From positions 83,287 through 147,286 of the forward strand of contig JAIDTL010000038.1 of assembly GCA_029060725.1 (NCBI GenBank): a stretch of DNA of 64,000 nucleotides. Direction: 5' to 3'. Both the position numbers and the translations under genes were made by a program. Each line of letters begins with the position of its first letter. Positions within the stretch are counted from its first letter, which is position 1. Below the pieces are notes generated by a model that worked only from the letters and a program-made list of their open reading frames with translations, searched no databases and had not been told where the DNA came from. Below are positions 16,580-24,945 of the stretch, one piece after another. The stretch comes from Muribaculaceae bacterium. GTDB taxonomy: Bacteria; Bacteroidota; Bacteroidia; Bacteroidales; Muribaculaceae.

Positions 16580-17521
16580 TTATTGATTACTCCAATAATT
16601 AGTACTATATGCCGCTATGGATAACGCTGAATATACACATTGCTTCTGAAGATCGGTTATAGCAGGATCTCTTTCTATTCGATCTATATACATATTAATT
16701 AAATAGTTGACATCTTCCATATCTTCTGGATACTCTTGATAGACATCTAGAAAGAGCTTAATAATACGATCCTCTTTATCGGAGGTTTCATTCAGATACT
16801 CCATTGATAATAATTGAGGAGATGTTAATAAGGCATCATAATTGTTCATAAAACTTTCAGAATGCAAAATTGAGATTTCCTCATCACTTAGATAATTTCC
16901 CAATTCCGCCTGCGAAGGTAATTCGTCATTGAGAATTCTAAGAGAAATATTATGATATAAACCAATTTCTTTTGAAGACTCGAATTTAACCGGAAACTTG
17001 ATGTTTATAGCAGAACAATTCTCAATTTCTTTTTGTTGTAGATCCTTATTTTGTCTTGCAACCAGATACGCAGATTCAACCTGATGTTGAGAAAAATAAT
17101 GTATATCAGATGCTTTTGTGACCGAACTATGGCTAAAATTACAACTGGCAAGAGCCGAGGTTCCAATTGCGACAACAATACCACCTACAATGGATCCAGC
17201 CAATCCCCCAACAGCACCCCATTGGGCCCCTTTTATTCCTCCGCATACATCCAGATATACAATTTCAACAAGTTTTAAAAAACCAAAAATCTCTCTAAAA
17301 CCTTTTGTCTGAACATTCTTCGTCTTTGCTGCGATAGTTAAACTGTCGTTCAGTTCAGCAAGACTAATAATCAAAGGATCATTATTAAGAGAATCCTTTG
17401 GTGGATTCACAGAAGATTGACCGTCAAATGACTTGCTCGAATAGTCAACTTCATTTGTACAAGCCGAGAAGAGCATAATAGATGCCACAATTGTCGCAAT
17501 CAAGATAAAAAGTTGTTTCAT
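16580..17521 (-). CDS. Lipoprotein with a glycine-rich hydrophobic hairpin
   Basis: A 313-residue predicted lipoprotein (signal ending MLFSAC). A low-complexity linker leads to a hydrophobic block at about residues 95-130, with GGIKGAQWGAVGGLAGS and IVGGIVVAIGTSALAS between two Cys. The GxxxG spacing resembles glycine zippers and the membrane-inserting cores of some bacteriocins. The C-terminal part (about 150-313) is helical and acidic. I do not recognise the family. The promoter carries the same operator and spacing as three promoters of the peptide cluster at 52.8-55.2 kb, so it is probably in that regulon. Possible roles are toxin, surface adaptor or immunity. Confidence 0.6.
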   Translation of the reverse strand: MKQLFILIATIVASIMLFSACTNEVDYSSKSFDGQSSVNPPKDSLNNDPLIISLAELNDSLTIAAKTKNVQTKGFREIFGFLKLVEIVYLDVCGGIKGAQWGAVGGLAGSIVGGIVVAIGTSALASCNFSHSSVTKASDIHYFSQHQVESAYLVARQNKDLQQKEIENCSAINIKFPVKFESSKEIGLYHNISLRILNDELPSQAELGNYLSDEEISILHSESFMNNYDALLTSPQLLSMEYLNETSDKEDRIIKLFLDVYQEYPEDMEDVNYLINMYIDRIERDPAITDLQKQCVYSALSIAAYSTNYWSNQ

Positions 17522-17544
17522 AATTTAATTATTTTGATTTTTTA

Positions 17545-17590
17545 CAAAATTAGCACATCATTTGTCTTTTAACATCACCCCAAAGGGTGA
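17545..17590 (-). promoter_or_regulatory. Regulon promoter D: 16-bp operator, 22 bp, TAATTTTG
   Basis: The minus strand reads TCACCC-TTTG-GGGTGA (17575-17590), exactly 22 nt, then TAATTTTG (17545-17552), 23 nt before the lipoprotein ATG. The arrangement and sequence match the promoters at 52753, 54464 and 55153. Confidence 0.8.
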
Positions 17591-17753
17591 TTCTCAAAAA
17601 AATACTTTTTAAAAGAAACCACTCAGCCACCTCCAGTCCTATTAATTAGAATAATCTTTCAGGTTAATGTAGGTAAGTCTTCTGTATTGTCGTTATCCGT
17701 GTTCTGGGCGCAGCACTATAAGGACTTTTCTCAACATCTACTTTACAATGTCC

Positions 17754-18245
17754 TTATGGGACGAAAAGCGCTACTATTTCAGTAATCCTACGGGAGTGGA
17801 TACCTTTGTGCCATTTGCCTTTATAACGACAGTGTGCTGTGTATACTTTAAAGATATTTCGGTCTCCGGCTTTAAGTTTTTTCAGAATGCTGGACTTGTT
17901 AACGACACCTGGTCCACAGTTATAGGCAAGTGCGCCAAGAAGAACTGAGTCTTTGCCATACTCGGAATACAGGGAGCAGAGTTTCTTCAGATCCTTACGG
18001 AGCAATGCGTCAGCTTGTGCTTCTGTGAGTTGCACGCCACGTCGGTAGTGCTCACCCGGCTGAACCTGATGTCCATAGCCTACATAAGGCCAGTCTTTTG
18101 GATGGTTGAGTGTCTCGAACTTCTTAATTATTAACACAGCTCTCTCAAAGAGAGGCAACTCCATTATATTTCGCTTCGCAGCGAAAGCCGGCGAAGTGAC
18201 CGATAAGGTCACTATCGCCATAAGAATATATATAAGTTTTTTCAT
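17754..18245 (-). CDS. ICE lysozyme (GH24-type muramidase)
   Basis: A 163-residue exported lysozyme with a signal peptide ending SPAFAA. Residues about 30-90 carry the GH24 pattern: the catalytic-type Glu in IIKKFETLN, then YVGYGHQVQPGE, then the family block LTEAQADALLRKDL and LAYNCGPGVVNKS. It should cut peptidoglycan locally so that the mating channel can cross the wall. It is the last gene of the tra operon, 12 nt after traQ, as usual in Bacteroidales ICEs. A frameshifted partial copy lies 2 kb further on. Confidence 0.85.
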   Translation of the reverse strand: MKKLIYILMAIVTLSVTSPAFAAKRNIMELPLFERAVLIIKKFETLNHPKDWPYVGYGHQVQPGEHYRRGVQLTEAQADALLRKDLKKLCSLYSEYGKDSVLLGALAYNCGPGVVNKSSILKKLKAGDRNIFKVYTAHCRYKGKWHKGIHSRRITEIVALFVP

Positions 18246-18257
18246 AAATAAGCAAAA

Positions 18258-18785
18258 TTAAAGCGAACTATTACTTACAGAATCCATTCCTATACTTCCG
18301 TTATCAACCACTCCATTGTCTTCATTGGAGTCCTTACCGTTGAACTCAAATGTCTGCTCCCACGGGATTGTACCGAAGTTGTCCTCAACTACCACAAGGA
18401 ACTTGTGGGAATCCGAAGAATTTGCGGTATAGTTGAGACGGAAGGTCTTGCTTTCGAGAAGCACACGGTCATTGTTTACCAGAGTCGGACCGTCAACGAG
18501 TTTGAGGGTGCCATCACCGTCATACTGGAAGTAGCGGATTGTGTACATCGTATTGGCATAGTTGCCTTCCGGCTTTATCTCGAAGCGTAGCTCAACAGTC
18601 TCGCCTTTGGTTATCTTGTCGCCGAAGGGCATCACCTCTACGGTGAACGGATAGGACTGCTGGACATCAAGGTCGTCGGAGCATGAGGTCATGGCGAACA
18701 GGATTGCGGCAAGTGCGATCCAAAAGCCGAAGAAACGTGAGGGAGTGACGCGGATTGCGCCTATTCTTTTGATAAGTGTATTCAT
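18258..18785 (-). CDS. traQ: Conjugative transfer lipoprotein TraQ (DUF3872)
   Basis: A 175-residue lipoprotein with a long basic N-terminus and signal core ending AMTSC. The mature part has the Ig-like DUF3872 strands (FTVEVMPFGDKITKGETVELRFEI) and a low-complexity acidic tail. TraQ is a conserved late gene of CTnDOT-type transfer operons with an unproven role at the cell envelope. The position between traP (6 nt) and lysozyme (12 nt) is canonical. Confidence 0.85.
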   Translation of the reverse strand: MNTLIKRIGAIRVTPSRFFGFWIALAAILFAMTSCSDDLDVQQSYPFTVEVMPFGDKITKGETVELRFEIKPEGNYANTMYTIRYFQYDGDGTLKLVDGPTLVNNDRVLLESKTFRLNYTANSSDSHKFLVVVEDNFGTIPWEQTFEFNGKDSNEDNGVVDNGSIGMDSVSNSSL

Positions 18786-18791
18786 AATTTT

Positions 18792-19664
18792 TCAGAGTTT
18801 GAGTTTGTTTTTATTTGTTTTCTTGGGACACATCCACATCAGGTTCTCGTTGAGATCCTTGTGGTCGGGATAATGTCGGGAGAAGTCAACGACCTTATCC
18901 CCATATTCCTTTTTGATTTTGGAGAGGGTCATCCGCCCTGCATCGTCATTGTCAAGATAGCAGGCGATGAGAGAATATTGGGTAAGCATTGGTAATGCCT
19001 TGTGGATATTTGATACAGAGTTGAGCACCACCACATCACACAGATCGTTGAAACGTAGCTTTTCGGCAGAAAGGAAGTCCATAAAGCCCTCGAACACGTT
19101 GCATCTTGTATGGTCGCGGTCATAGTGCGTGATATGCTTCGGGGGTGTCGAACCCTTGAAGAAAGGATTTCTCAGTTCATAGCCACCGGTATTGTTCTCA
19201 AAGCCGATGGCATAGTAACTCTTGCCGTGAAGCTGATAGTCAACCTGAACGCAATACCTTTGAGCAATCTCCACCGGGATACTCCTGTCCGTGAGATATT
19301 TCAGTAAGGACGGGGCGGTCAGACGCGATACCCGTATGTTCTCGAATGTCGGTTCTTCCTTGAACTGCGTTGGCTTGAAGGGCTGAGCGACGGGAAGACG
19401 CATCTTCTCGGCGATGAAATCGGCTTGCCTCAAAAAGTCCGTCGAGCCGGACATTTCTCCGGCAAGCGTGAAGATGTCGCCTCCCGCGCCCGTTCCAAAG
19501 TCAAACCACACATTTTTGCGTGGATTGACATGGAACGACGGCTTTCTTTCACCGCGATACGGAGCGTAGAACCATAGCCCCTTGCTGTCGCGTCCGACCG
19601 GCTTATAGCCCAATTGATTCAGGAAATCGACAAGCGAGATTTTCTTTATTTCGTCAATGTTCAT
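18792..19664 (-). CDS. traP: TraP, primase-like protein (zinc-finger-like domain plus Toprim)
   Basis: A 290-residue primase-like protein. Residues 1-90 resemble the CHC2 primase zinc-binding domain (VDFLNQLGYKP, LWFYAPYRGERKPSFHV, WFDFGTGAGGDIFTLA), but the metal-binding Cys/His are absent, as usual for TraP. The second half has Toprim-type motifs: an acidic VFEGFMDFLSAEK (about 193) and CYLDNDDAGR (about 233). It may prime the transferred strand in the recipient. The start overlaps the upstream gene by 4 nt (ATGA). Confidence 0.82.
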   Translation of the reverse strand: MNIDEIKKISLVDFLNQLGYKPVGRDSKGLWFYAPYRGERKPSFHVNPRKNVWFDFGTGAGGDIFTLAGEMSGSTDFLRQADFIAEKMRLPVAQPFKPTQFKEEPTFENIRVSRLTAPSLLKYLTDRSIPVEIAQRYCVQVDYQLHGKSYYAIGFENNTGGYELRNPFFKGSTPPKHITHYDRDHTRCNVFEGFMDFLSAEKLRFNDLCDVVVLNSVSNIHKALPMLTQYSLIACYLDNDDAGRMTLSKIKKEYGDKVVDFSRHYPDHKDLNENLMWMCPKKTNKNKLKL

Positions 19665-20359
19665 AGATGTATTCCGCGTTTAGGTTTTTCTGGCTCCTGA
19701 CTCATTGGCTCTTGTTTAAGGGTATCATGAGTGTCGGCAGTTTTCTCCTCACGGAATCCTTCCATCTGTCCCGCGATATATCTATTTAGGTCGGACATAC
19801 TGCAAGATCCTGTCAGTTCATAAGCAAGATCATAGATTCCTCCGTATGCGCCTGATTTGGTATCACGCCATTGATTTGTCTCAGTATTGATTACCATTGT
19901 AGGCTCTCGGTTTTTATCATAAGGAGCTTTATAGATACGGAGGCAACCATCAGCAGCCACCGGTTCTTTCTGTCCGATAGCCTTCATAAAATCCACAAGT
20001 CGCAAATTGTCTATGTCAAGTTTTATTATTATCTGTTCACGAGGTCTCCTGCTCATATCAAGAAGCCCTTTGATAGACTCATACGTGTTCATAGACTCCA
20101 AGATATAACAGTCAATGTCCTTACGCTTATTTATTTTTGCGGTAAGTTTCGCCAGATCTCGAAGATTACCATTTTTATCGGTTACTAAGTCATACCATCT
20201 GTTAAGTTTCGTGTGTACAACCAACTTAGGCTCCCTGTCATTGCGGTAAGGCGAATAATAAAGCTTAAGATCATCCAATTCCTTAATAGGTCTTTTTCCC
20301 AAGGCATCCATGAATCGGGTTATTGGTATTTTAGGTATATCTCTCTTTATATATTTCAT
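19661..20359 (-). CDS. Tandem primase-zinc-domain-like protein (paralogue 1)
   Basis: A 232-residue protein made of two copies of the TraP N-terminal domain without Toprim. Copy 1 (about 8-85) has ITRFMDALGKRP and LKLYYSPYRNDREPKLVVH. Copy 2 (about 108-185) has LVDFMKAIGQKEP and LRIYKAPYDKNREPTMVIN, followed by WRDTKSGAYGGIYDLAYELTG. No Cys ligands are present. It overlaps traP and follows a paralogue with the same architecture. It may bind DNA or help TraP; the function is unknown. Confidence 0.68.
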   Translation of the reverse strand: MKYIKRDIPKIPITRFMDALGKRPIKELDDLKLYYSPYRNDREPKLVVHTKLNRWYDLVTDKNGNLRDLAKLTAKINKRKDIDCYILESMNTYESIKGLLDMSRRPREQIIIKLDIDNLRLVDFMKAIGQKEPVAADGCLRIYKAPYDKNREPTMVINTETNQWRDTKSGAYGGIYDLAYELTGSCSMSDLNRYIAGQMEGFREEKTADTHDTLKQEPMSQEPEKPKRGIHL

Positions 20360-20374
20360 AGTATTAAATTTTGG

Positions 20375-21079
20375 TCATAAGTGCATTTTACGTTTGGGTG
20401 GTTCCTTTGTTTCCTGACGGGACTCATCCACATTCTTCTCCTGTCCGAGCATCCTCTTATCTTCAGACGCATATAAAGCACACATTTTATCTACGATGAA
20501 ATTTCTAAGATCAGATATTTTGGATGTTCCGGTAAGTTCATAGGCAAGGTCATATATGCCACCGTATGCACCAGATTTTGTATCACGCCATAGATTCGTA
20601 TATGGGTTGATTAACATTGTTGGCTCTGGATTGCCAACATATGGAACATTATATACTTTCAGATTGCCTTTAACTGCTACAGGAGACTCCTGTCCAAGAG
20701 CCTTCATAAAATCAGTAAGCTTGATTTTATTTATGTCAAGTTGAATGGGTGTCGGCTTACAGTCCTGCTTGTTTACCTCTGTCTTTTCCTTACCTTCCTC
20801 ATACTCATTCATGTATTTTAGGATGAAATCCCTTGGATCCTTGTAAAGCTTTGGATTCATCTTCAACACAGCAAGATCAATAAGGTCTCCTCCTTGATCG
20901 GTAGCGTGGTCATACCACATATTTGTAGAGGTATTGACAACGAACATCGGTTGGGTATCATCCCTATATGGAGCATAATAAAGCCTAATGTTATTAAAGG
21001 ATTCTACAGGTTTATGTCCCAAAGCAGTCATAAAGGCTTCCAACTGAATTCCGGGGATATCTATCTTATCATATCTCAT
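20375..21079 (-). CDS. Tandem primase-zinc-domain-like protein (paralogue 2)
   Basis: A 234-residue protein with the same two-domain layout as its downstream neighbour: LEAFMTALGHKPV...LYYAPYRDDTQPMFVVN (about 10-60) and LTDFMKALGQESPV...YNVPYVGNPEPTMLIN (about 125-175). It also ends in WRDTKSGAYGGIYDLAYELTG and a charged tail. The two genes arose by duplication, giving five copies of this fold in a row with TraP. It starts 2 nt after the traO stop. Confidence 0.68.
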   Translation of the reverse strand: MRYDKIDIPGIQLEAFMTALGHKPVESFNNIRLYYAPYRDDTQPMFVVNTSTNMWYDHATDQGGDLIDLAVLKMNPKLYKDPRDFILKYMNEYEEGKEKTEVNKQDCKPTPIQLDINKIKLTDFMKALGQESPVAVKGNLKVYNVPYVGNPEPTMLINPYTNLWRDTKSGAYGGIYDLAYELTGTSKISDLRNFIVDKMCALYASEDKRMLGQEKNVDESRQETKEPPKRKMHL

Positions 21080-21081
21080 AG

Positions 21082-21666
21082 CTACCTAATTATGAATTTC
21101 ACACCGATGCCGTATGTGGTGTGGTAAATCTGGACATCACTGCCGAATGTGAACCTGCCCTTTACATTTGCCGTCAGCGCAACATTGTCCGAGAGATAAA
21201 CCTCCGCCTGAAGATTCAGCGCACCTCCGTAGATGAAGTTGTCCTTTGCTCCGAGAGTGGAGCCGTCGGGCAGAACCTTCTTTCCCCAGTTTACCGTCTC
21301 ATATCCGGCAAGTGCGGAGATACCTCCATAAAGGTGGAATGTCATTGAGTAGTCGCTGAGAAGATGAAGATTATATCCAGCCTCGCCAGTGAACTGCGCG
21401 ACCGGGATACGCCCTTTCTCGCCGTAGGACTTGTAGGTCTGGAGATACTCCCCTCCGAAAGACCATGTGTTGCCGTGTGTTCCCTTGAATACCGAGTAGA
21501 ACACGCCTACGTCATATCCGCAGTTACGGGATTTGCCGGTATAGAATCCGTCTGCCATATTCGCCTTGATTTCCACTGCTGACATTCCGGGGAGGCATCG
21601 CTGGGCCATTGCCTGCCCCGTGAAAAGGGCAAGCATGGCAGCGAGTATAATCATCGCTTTTTTCAT
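21082..21666 (-). CDS. traO: Conjugative transfer protein TraO (outer-membrane barrel)
   Basis: A 194-residue exported protein (signal ending GQAMAQ) with barrel-like strands (YDVGVFYSVFKG, NTWSFGGEYLQ, FHLYGGISALAGYETVNWG) and a C-terminal beta signal. It matches TraO of CTnDOT-type elements, a likely outer-membrane component of the mating pore. It sits between traN and the primase-like genes, the usual order. Confidence 0.85.
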   Translation of the reverse strand: MKKAMIILAAMLALFTGQAMAQRCLPGMSAVEIKANMADGFYTGKSRNCGYDVGVFYSVFKGTHGNTWSFGGEYLQTYKSYGEKGRIPVAQFTGEAGYNLHLLSDYSMTFHLYGGISALAGYETVNWGKKVLPDGSTLGAKDNFIYGGALNLQAEVYLSDNVALTANVKGRFTFGSDVQIYHTTYGIGVKFIIR

Positions 21667-21702
21667 AATATTCTATTTTCTGTTTGAATTTTCGGTTTAA
21701 AA

Positions 21703-22713
21703 TTACCGGATTGATAACTCGTCGATAACATTGGCTCTGATGATGTCCTCGTTCTCGACAACGATGGTCTGATGGCGACCTCCGTCTTTCTCCGCGACCT
21801 CGATGACGAGCTGCTTGTCATCGGGGATTGTGAATTTTTCAAGGGCGAACACTGTGTGTTCTGTCTGCTTTGCGTGTACCACCGTCACATAGTTCTGTGC
21901 GCGGAGAGGCTCGATCACCTGCTCCTGCATGGCGGTACGCTTCACCACTTTCTTGTCCACAATCTTGAATGACACATAGTCAATGTCGAAAGGAATGTTG
22001 GAGGTGTTCTTCAGTTCAGTGTGGAAGTAGAGCAATCCGTTGTTGGCATAGATGGATTTCAGGAGGAACTGCACACCGAAACGCTTTGAGCCGATATGCT
22101 TTATCTCGCGCTTGTTCTGCTTGTAGATAGACTTCATGATGAGCTTGACAAGCATCGGAGACTCCTGACCAAGTTTCTCCAGATAGATCTCCTGAGCATT
22201 GTTTGGGCGGTTGACAGCCTCGCCATCATGGAGGAAGTCTGTCATCTCAATGCTAAGCAACAGCGGCTCCTTTGCGAACTTCACGTTGAACGTGTAGTAT
22301 GAGCCGTCCTCGGTAATCACAGACAGGTTTGTCTCCTGCTTGAAGGACTTGAAAGCTGATTTGACACGCAGCACGTTCTTAGCACCGTCAGCGAGTCCGG
22401 CTACAAGGTTCTCATTGCCGAGGTCAACGTATGTGATCTCTGCCGGGAAGATGATGTGAGTCGTCTTGTTGTAGCATACCTCCAGCGCGTGGGGAGGTAT
22501 CATGCGGTCGAAGCCTACCTTACGGGTAAGTCCCTCGAATTTGTCCCCGTCGGTGTAGTTGCCGCCGTACACGTTCATGTCGTGTTCGGCTACCTGCTCC
22601 GTGTCAGGCGACACTTTGTTTTCGGTGTTCTTGACTGTCTTTGTCTTTGCAAAGACCGGTGTTGCCACGCTCATTACTGCGATGGCTGAAATGATAAATG
22701 TTTTTACTTTCAT
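21703..22713 (-). CDS. traN: Conjugative transfer protein TraN (VirB9-like)
   Basis: A 336-residue periplasmic or outer-membrane-associated protein with a signal peptide (ending TPVFAKT). It has beta-rich N- and C-lobes, as in VirB9-type core-complex subunits: HIIFPAEITYVDLGNENL, and then RFGVQFLLKSIYANNGLLYFHTEL. With TraM (VirB10-like) and TraO it should build the outer core of the type IV secretion channel. It lies 49 nt downstream of traM. Confidence 0.85.
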   Translation of the reverse strand: MKVKTFIISAIAVMSVATPVFAKTKTVKNTENKVSPDTEQVAEHDMNVYGGNYTDGDKFEGLTRKVGFDRMIPPHALEVCYNKTTHIIFPAEITYVDLGNENLVAGLADGAKNVLRVKSAFKSFKQETNLSVITEDGSYYTFNVKFAKEPLLLSIEMTDFLHDGEAVNRPNNAQEIYLEKLGQESPMLVKLIMKSIYKQNKREIKHIGSKRFGVQFLLKSIYANNGLLYFHTELKNTSNIPFDIDYVSFKIVDKKVVKRTAMQEQVIEPLRAQNYVTVVHAKQTEHTVFALEKFTIPDDKQLVIEVAEKDGGRHQTIVVENEDIIRANVIDELSIR

Positions 22714-22762
22714 TTTCTTACTATGGATTTTTGTGGTCGTTTTTTATTGTTTCTGATTTTCA

Positions 22763-23962
22763 TCAGTTGTTTTCAGACTGGTGGAGCATCACGCGGTATC
22801 CGGCTTTCAGCTTTACCTTTACCTCGCGTGTCTTTTTCGTGAGGTACTGGCTGACTCCGTTGAGTATGCCCCTGCCTACATCGGAGACTATCTGCGCCCC
22901 GGCATTGGTTGAGATATTGACACTGCTGCCTACCGTGCTACCCATGTTTGCGCCGATCTCCTGCAATGCCTCCATCTCCATTGAGTTGGGGATGTTGATT
23001 CCTTCCTGTCCGTCGGAGTCATATACCTGCAACTCCACCTCGTAAACCGAGCCTTGCGACTCAACGGAGGTTATCACGATTTCAAGGCGTTCTCCCTGCA
23101 ACCGTCCTTCTCCTGTCACGACGGTGTTCTTCGGCACAAGGTTGGAGCCGACCCACATCGGTTCGGTAAGCCTCAGTCTTACAGACTGACCGTTGGTTAT
23201 GGTCTGGTCTCCAGACACAACTGCCGAAATTGTGTTCTTGGCGGTTGTCTTTCTGCCACCGACGGATGTATTGAAGTCTCTGTCAGATGATGCACCGAGG
23301 GAGGACACCACGGAGCGGTTTACCTGAGCGACGGGCTGCACGTTGCGTTTTCCCTTCTCCTCTTCTTTCTGTGACGGAGCCTGATAGTTGCCGGAGTTGC
23401 CGTTACCGTTTCCCATATACTGGGCGGCGAGCTGATATGACCTTTCGAGAAGTTCCATCTCGTCGGGTCCGTTCTGAGTGTAATCCGGCTGGGACTGCTG
23501 TGCCTCCAGCTCGTCAATCCTTGCCTGAAGTTCCGCCACTTGCGAGGACTCGCTGTAGTCCGGAATATAGAAATCCTGAAGCGAGGCCTGCGCCTGCCGG
23601 TATGCGTTGGCTGAGTTCTGTATCTCGTCGGGAACATCGGTAGGCTCCGGATTGGAAACGGTGTCAAGCTGGAGCGTTACGGCGTTGATGGTGCTGTCGC
23701 TCTGTGCCTTCTCCCTGTTCATATCCTCCTGTTCGTATGCCTTTATCTTTGTCTCCGGCATACCTGCCGAAGTCTGGTCAGGCAAGTCCATGTTTGCCTT
23801 GCCCCGGTCAGCATCATCTTTGCCGGAGGGGGCGAAGATTATCCAGAAGCATACGAGGCACGAGAGTACGAGGACGGTATAGACCACCAGCCTTTTCAGT
23901 TTCTCTTTCTCTGCCGGGGTCTTAGGCGAGAGTTTTGCTTTGAGGTTATCGAGCAGCTTCAT
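22763..23962 (-). CDS. traM: Conjugative transfer protein TraM (VirB10-like)
   Basis: A 399-residue protein with a short basic cytoplasmic start, one transmembrane helix (about 27-44), a long polar/Gln-rich periplasmic linker (about 50-210) and a C-terminal VirB10-like beta domain (TITNGQSVRLRLTEPMWVGS...). VirB10 homologues span the envelope and link inner-membrane energy to the outer pore. The 3' neighbour is traN. The start overlaps the traL end by 17 nt. Confidence 0.87.
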   Translation of the reverse strand: MKLLDNLKAKLSPKTPAEKEKLKRLVVYTVLVLSCLVCFWIIFAPSGKDDADRGKANMDLPDQTSAGMPETKIKAYEQEDMNREKAQSDSTINAVTLQLDTVSNPEPTDVPDEIQNSANAYRQAQASLQDFYIPDYSESSQVAELQARIDELEAQQSQPDYTQNGPDEMELLERSYQLAAQYMGNGNGNSGNYQAPSQKEEEKGKRNVQPVAQVNRSVVSSLGASSDRDFNTSVGGRKTTAKNTISAVVSGDQTITNGQSVRLRLTEPMWVGSNLVPKNTVVTGEGRLQGERLEIVITSVESQGSVYEVELQVYDSDGQEGINIPNSMEMEALQEIGANMGSTVGSSVNISTNAGAQIVSDVGRGILNGVSQYLTKKTREVKVKLKAGYRVMLHQSENN

Positions 23963-24266
23963 GGAGTATGTTGTTTAGTGAGACATCGGGATTGTTTTCG
24001 GAGGGGATTTCCAGTTGCTTGATATGCTCGACCTCTATTGCCTGTCTCGCGTGTCCGGCTCCCATGCGGTAACAGGCGTGACCGAAGACGAAGAAGGCGG
24101 TAAGCACGAACACAGACAGCAGGACGGTTACGACCATCAGACGCTGGTTCTTGGGGAGGTCGTCGCAGGCTTTCTTCAGCCTCTCCCTGATTTTCCCTTT
24201 CGGGCCGTGCCACACCTTATTATATAAGGGTGCCACGAGATTGCGGATTTTATGTTTTATGCTCAT
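23946..24266 (-). CDS. traL: Conjugative transfer protein TraL (DUF3989)
   Basis: A 106-residue small membrane protein. I chose the ATG at 24264-24266 (MSIKHKIRNLVAPLYNKVW), which overlaps the traK stop as ATGA. The longer frame would run deep into traK. A basic N-terminus, one transmembrane helix (about 44-62) and a short periplasmic tail match DUF3989/TraL. It probably has a structural role in the inner-membrane complex. Confidence 0.82.
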   Translation of the reverse strand: MSIKHKIRNLVAPLYNKVWHGPKGKIRERLKKACDDLPKNQRLMVVTVLLSVFVLTAFFVFGHACYRMGAGHARQAIEVEHIKQLEIPSENNPDVSLNNILHEAAR

Positions 24267-24898
24267 TGGGATAATGTACGTTTTGTGGTTAATAAATCTT
24301 TGTTCTCCAAAATCGTCAGCCCCTCGATCATGAAGCCGTTGGGGTTGTCGTCGGAACGGTTGGTGTTGACCAGCTTGCACTGGGTTATCAGGCTGCGCTC
24401 TGTCACGTTGCTCTGGCGTAGTATCATCTGGCGGGCGTATGTCCTGACGGTGTAGGGATAGTCGTTGAAGTCGGCGACTATGCTGTCCACCTGTAGCACC
24501 TGCGATATGTTTCCGGCGATGATGCGGTTGTAATAGCCTTTCTCAACGTAGTCCGAATAGTAGTTGTAGGCACTTTTGTCCGCCAATGACATGGCGCGGT
24601 TGATGTTATGCTCAATCGCTGACTTGTCGGGCGACAAGGTGAAGAACAGCTCATGGAAGCGGCGGACGTGTTCACGCGCCTCCGCCGGGCGGTTCTGCTC
24701 CATGTCCTGCGACAGAGCCAGCATGAGGCTCTTGCCGTTGTCAAGGACATAGATCTTCTCCCTCTGTTTCTCGGCGAAGTTCAGCGACAGTACCACTGAG
24801 CCGATGGCTATCAGGGCGCAGAGCGATACCACCACTATACCGAACAGCCTTATCTGACGGAAGGAGGTCTCGATGTTTTTCAGTGACTTGAATTCCAT
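24263..24898 (-). CDS. traK: Conjugative transfer protein TraK (VirB8-like)
   Basis: A 211-residue protein with one N-terminal transmembrane helix (about 18-42) and a soluble periplasmic domain of VirB8/TrbF type (YSDYVEKGYYNRIIAGNISQVLQVDSI). VirB8-like proteins nucleate the secretion complex at the inner membrane. It overlaps traL by 4 nt; traJ ends 47 nt upstream. Confidence 0.85.
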   Translation of the reverse strand: MEFKSLKNIETSFRQIRLFGIVVVSLCALIAIGSVVLSLNFAEKQREKIYVLDNGKSLMLALSQDMEQNRPAEAREHVRRFHELFFTLSPDKSAIEHNINRAMSLADKSAYNYYSDYVEKGYYNRIIAGNISQVLQVDSIVADFNDYPYTVRTYARQMILRQSNVTERSLITQCKLVNTNRSDDNPNGFMIEGLTILENKDLLTTKRTLSQ

Positions 24899-24945
24899 TT
24901 AATCATTGTTTGGGGATTTTTGTTTTTGAATATTTATTACCATTG

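Noticed and set aside
23287..23667. Frames of 115-118 codons within traM
   Set aside because: They are frame-shifted shadows of the TraM linker, without start context or domain pattern.
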